Notes under the pieces: generated by a model
Database searches by the model: none
Told to the model about the DNA's origin: nothing
Seen by the model: the letters and a program-made list of their open reading frames with translations, nothing else
From: Kiloniellales bacterium
GTDB taxonomy: Bacteria; Pseudomonadota; Alphaproteobacteria; Kiloniellales; JAKSBE01
DNA: 64,000 nt
Direction: 5' to 3'
Assembly (NCBI GenBank): GCA_030066685.1
Contig: JASJBF010000055.1
Span: 1-64,000 of the forward strand
Position numbers and translations under genes: made by a program
In this document: positions 62,239-64,000 of the stretch, piece by piece
Numbering within the stretch: position 1 is the first letter of the stretch
Layout of the letters: every line of letters begins with the position of its first letter

Positions 62239-64000
62239 ATGGAGCGCCGCCTCGCCGCAATCCTCGCCGCCGACGTGGTCGGCTACAGCCGGCTGATGGA
62301 GGCCGACGAGGAGGGGACGGTGCGGGCGCTGAACGCCTGCCGAAAGATCGTTGACGGGCTGGTCCTGGACCATCGCGGCCGGGTCTTCGGCAGCGCCGGC
62401 GACAGCGTGATCGCCGAGTTTCCGAGCCCGGTCGAGGCGGTGTGCTGCGCCGTCGACATCCAAGGCGCGCTCGAAGAGCGCAATGCCGACCTGCCCGAGA
62501 ACCGCTGCCTGCGCCTGCGCATCGGCATCAACCTCGCTGACGTGGTCGTCGAGGGTGACGACCTTCTCGGCGAAGGCGTGAACATCGCGGCGCGGCTCGA
62601 AGCCCTGGCCGACGTCGGCGGCATCTTCATCTCGCGCCCGGTCCTCGACCAGATCAAGACCAAGCCGCTCGATCTGGGATACGAGTATCTGGGCGAACAC
62701 CAGGTCAAGAACATCGCCGAGCCCGTCGCGGTATACCGCGTCCTGACGGCACCGGAGGCGGCCGGCAGGATCACCGGCGAAAAGAGGCCCGCCATACGGG
62801 CCAGGAAATGGGCGGCCGTCGCGGCCGCCTCGGCCGGGCTCCTCGGCCTCGCAGTCACGGTCGCCTGGCTGAAGCTGTGGGACCCGGCGGGCGGACCGGC
62901 CTCGATGGAAAGGATGGCCTTTCCGCTTCCCGACAAGCCCTCCATCGCCGTGCTGCCCTTCGACAATCTGAGCGGCGAGGCCGGCCAGGACCACGTGGCG
63001 GACGGCCTGACGGAAGACATCACCACCGCTCTGTCGCAGGTCTCCAGCCTCTTCGTGATCGCCCGCAATTCGAGCTCGGTCTACCGCGAAGCGCCCGCGC
63101 GGGTGCAGCAGGTGGCCGAGGAACTGGGGGTCCGCTACGTGCTCGAAGGCAGCGTCCGGACCTCGGGCGACCGGATCCGGATCACCGCCCAGCTGATCGA
63201 CGCCTTGAGCGGAAACCACCTCTGGGCGGAACGCTACGACCGTGGCTACGAGAAGATTTTCGAGCTGCAGGACGAGATCACGGACAGGATCGTCGTGGCC
63301 CTGCGCGTAGAGCTCACCGAAGGCGAAGAAGCCCGGGTCCACCGGGTCCACACCCGCAGCATCGAAGCCTGGAACCTGGTGAGCCGGGGGCGGGAGCACC
63401 TCTCTCACGCGAACAAGACCAACAACCTCGCCGCCCGCCGCTTGTTCGAGGCGGCCATCGAGATCGATCGCAGGTACGCTCTGGCCCACGCGCTCCTCGC
63501 CGCGACCCATTGGCTGGATGCCTTCCACGGCTGGAGCGATGACCGGGCCCGCTCGATTCGGCAAGCCTCGCTCCTGGCCGAGCGCGCGCGGAACCTCGAC
63601 GACGCCTTGCCCGACGTCTACGCGGTGCAAGGCGTTATCCACCTGCTCAAGAGGGAGTTCGAAAAGGCCATCGAGGCCGGTGAGAAATCCGTCGCCTACA
63701 ACCCGAACCACGCGACCAACACGGCGCTCCTGGCCATGTGTCTACACTACGCCGGTCGTCCGGAAGAGGCGGTTCGGATGTACAAGACGGCGATGCGGCT
63801 CAGCCCCTACTATCCAGACTGGTTTCTCGAAGAACTGGCCTTCACCTACCTCGACGCGACGCGGCCGGAGGAGGCGTTGCTCGCCTTCGAGAAATACCTG
63901 GAACGGAAGCCTTCTGCGAACCACGCCGCTCATGCCCACATCGGCAGGGCACTCGCCCACCACGCGCTTGGCCAAGACGACGAAGCCCGGGCGGAAATCG
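62239..64000 (+). CDS. Class III cyclase with membrane helix, TolB-like domain and TPR, 3' end cut
   Basis: 587 residues visible; the frame is open at the right edge. Start MERRLAAILAADVVGYSRLM is the same family signature as at 22683. The cyclase domain (about 1-170) is followed by a membrane helix (about 195-213, WAAVAAASAGLLGLAVTVAW), a TolB-like domain from KPSIAVLPFDNLSGE, and TPR repeats (YALAHALLAATHWLD, YAGRPEEAVRMYKTAMRLSP). In the cyclase core KSTGDGFLVEF of the first paralogue is GSAGDSVIAEF here, so the lysine position differs. ATG 62239 has AAGGGAA upstream. Confidence 0.87.
   Translation, partial: MERRLAAILAADVVGYSRLMEADEEGTVRALNACRKIVDGLVLDHRGRVFGSAGDSVIAEFPSPVEAVCCAVDIQGALEERNADLPENRCLRLRIGINLADVVVEGDDLLGEGVNIAARLEALADVGGIFISRPVLDQIKTKPLDLGYEYLGEHQVKNIAEPVAVYRVLTAPEAAGRITGEKRPAIRARKWAAVAAASAGLLGLAVTVAWLKLWDPAGGPASMERMAFPLPDKPSIAVLPFDNLSGEAGQDHVADGLTEDITTALSQVSSLFVIARNSSSVYREAPARVQQVAEELGVRYVLEGSVRTSGDRIRITAQLIDALSGNHLWAERYDRGYEKIFELQDEITDRIVVALRVELTEGEEARVHRVHTRSIEAWNLVSRGREHLSHANKTNNLAARRLFEAAIEIDRRYALAHALLAATHWLDAFHGWSDDRARSIRQASLLAERARNLDDALPDVYAVQGVIHLLKREFEKAIEAGEKSVAYNPNHATNTALLAMCLHYAGRPEEAVRMYKTAMRLSPYYPDWFLEELAFTYLDATRPEEALLAFEKYLERKPSANHAAHAHIGRALAHHALGQDDEARAEI

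Overview
The window reads as a high-GC alphaproteobacterial chromosome. This is inferred from the strong G/C third-position bias, intergenic repeats of a type I associate with Alphaproteobacteria, a Tat-exported (clade I type) nitrous oxide reductase, and many ABC transporters with periplasmic binding proteins. Rhodospirillales/Kiloniellales-like is my best guess, but no marker gene here proves it. There are no rRNA or tRNA genes, phage genes, transposases or CRISPR arrays. It looks like ordinary chromosome with a few patches of gene gain.

Layout. 1-5.7 kb: nosZ (cut by the left edge) and nosR for N2O respiration, with a near-perfect FNR/DNR box between nosR and a divergent ferritin-like gene. 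5.7-6.1 kb: nested palindromic repeats. 6.1-14.0 kb: a minus-strand operon coding the acetoin dehydrogenase E1 alpha, E1 beta and hydrolase-fused E2 subunits, then a complete sugar/polyol-type ABC importer. 14.5-19.1 kb: a four-gene Gld-type ABC system. 19.2-21.6 kb: nicotinamidase, an ECF sigma factor and its anti-sigma factor, bracketed by two copies of one repeat. 21.7-25.6 kb: a 3-hydroxyisobutyrate dehydrogenase-family gene, a class III cyclase lying between two copies of that gene's start region, and an NDUFA9-like reductase. 25.7-30.7 kb: small proteins, a mercuric-reductase-like flavoenzyme and a 910-residue FMN/MOSC/FAD/2Fe-2S fusion. 31.2-36.0 kb: rtcB, a palindrome array, and an envelope cassette ending in a CapA-type protein. 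36.2-42.3 kb: a LysE exporter, an acetylpolyamine-deacetylase-like gene (with a relic of itself nearby) and a polyamine ABC importer. 42.5-48.8 kb: N-formylglutamate amidohydrolase-like gene, two small secreted proteins, and a signalling pair (response regulator with PP2C domain; membrane histidine kinase). 49.3-51.6 kb: NhaC antiporter with a solute-binding protein. 51.6-56.7 kb: RND efflux pump and divergent TetR regulator with a three-site operator. 56.8-64 kb: a large AsmA protein, a double DUF427 protein, an antitoxin remnant and a second cyclase running off the right edge.

How it fits together. The content suits a versatile heterotroph that respires N2O when oxygen is low, takes up acetoin-related compounds and polyamines, and senses its surroundings through cyclases, an ECF sigma factor and a two-component/PP2C pathway. 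The most unusual points are the ferritin-like gene sharing the nos regulatory site, the NhaC plus binding-protein pair, the three-domain response regulator/phosphatase, the palindrome array after rtcB, the three-site TetR operator, and two places where one gene lies between an intact gene and a broken copy of part of it.
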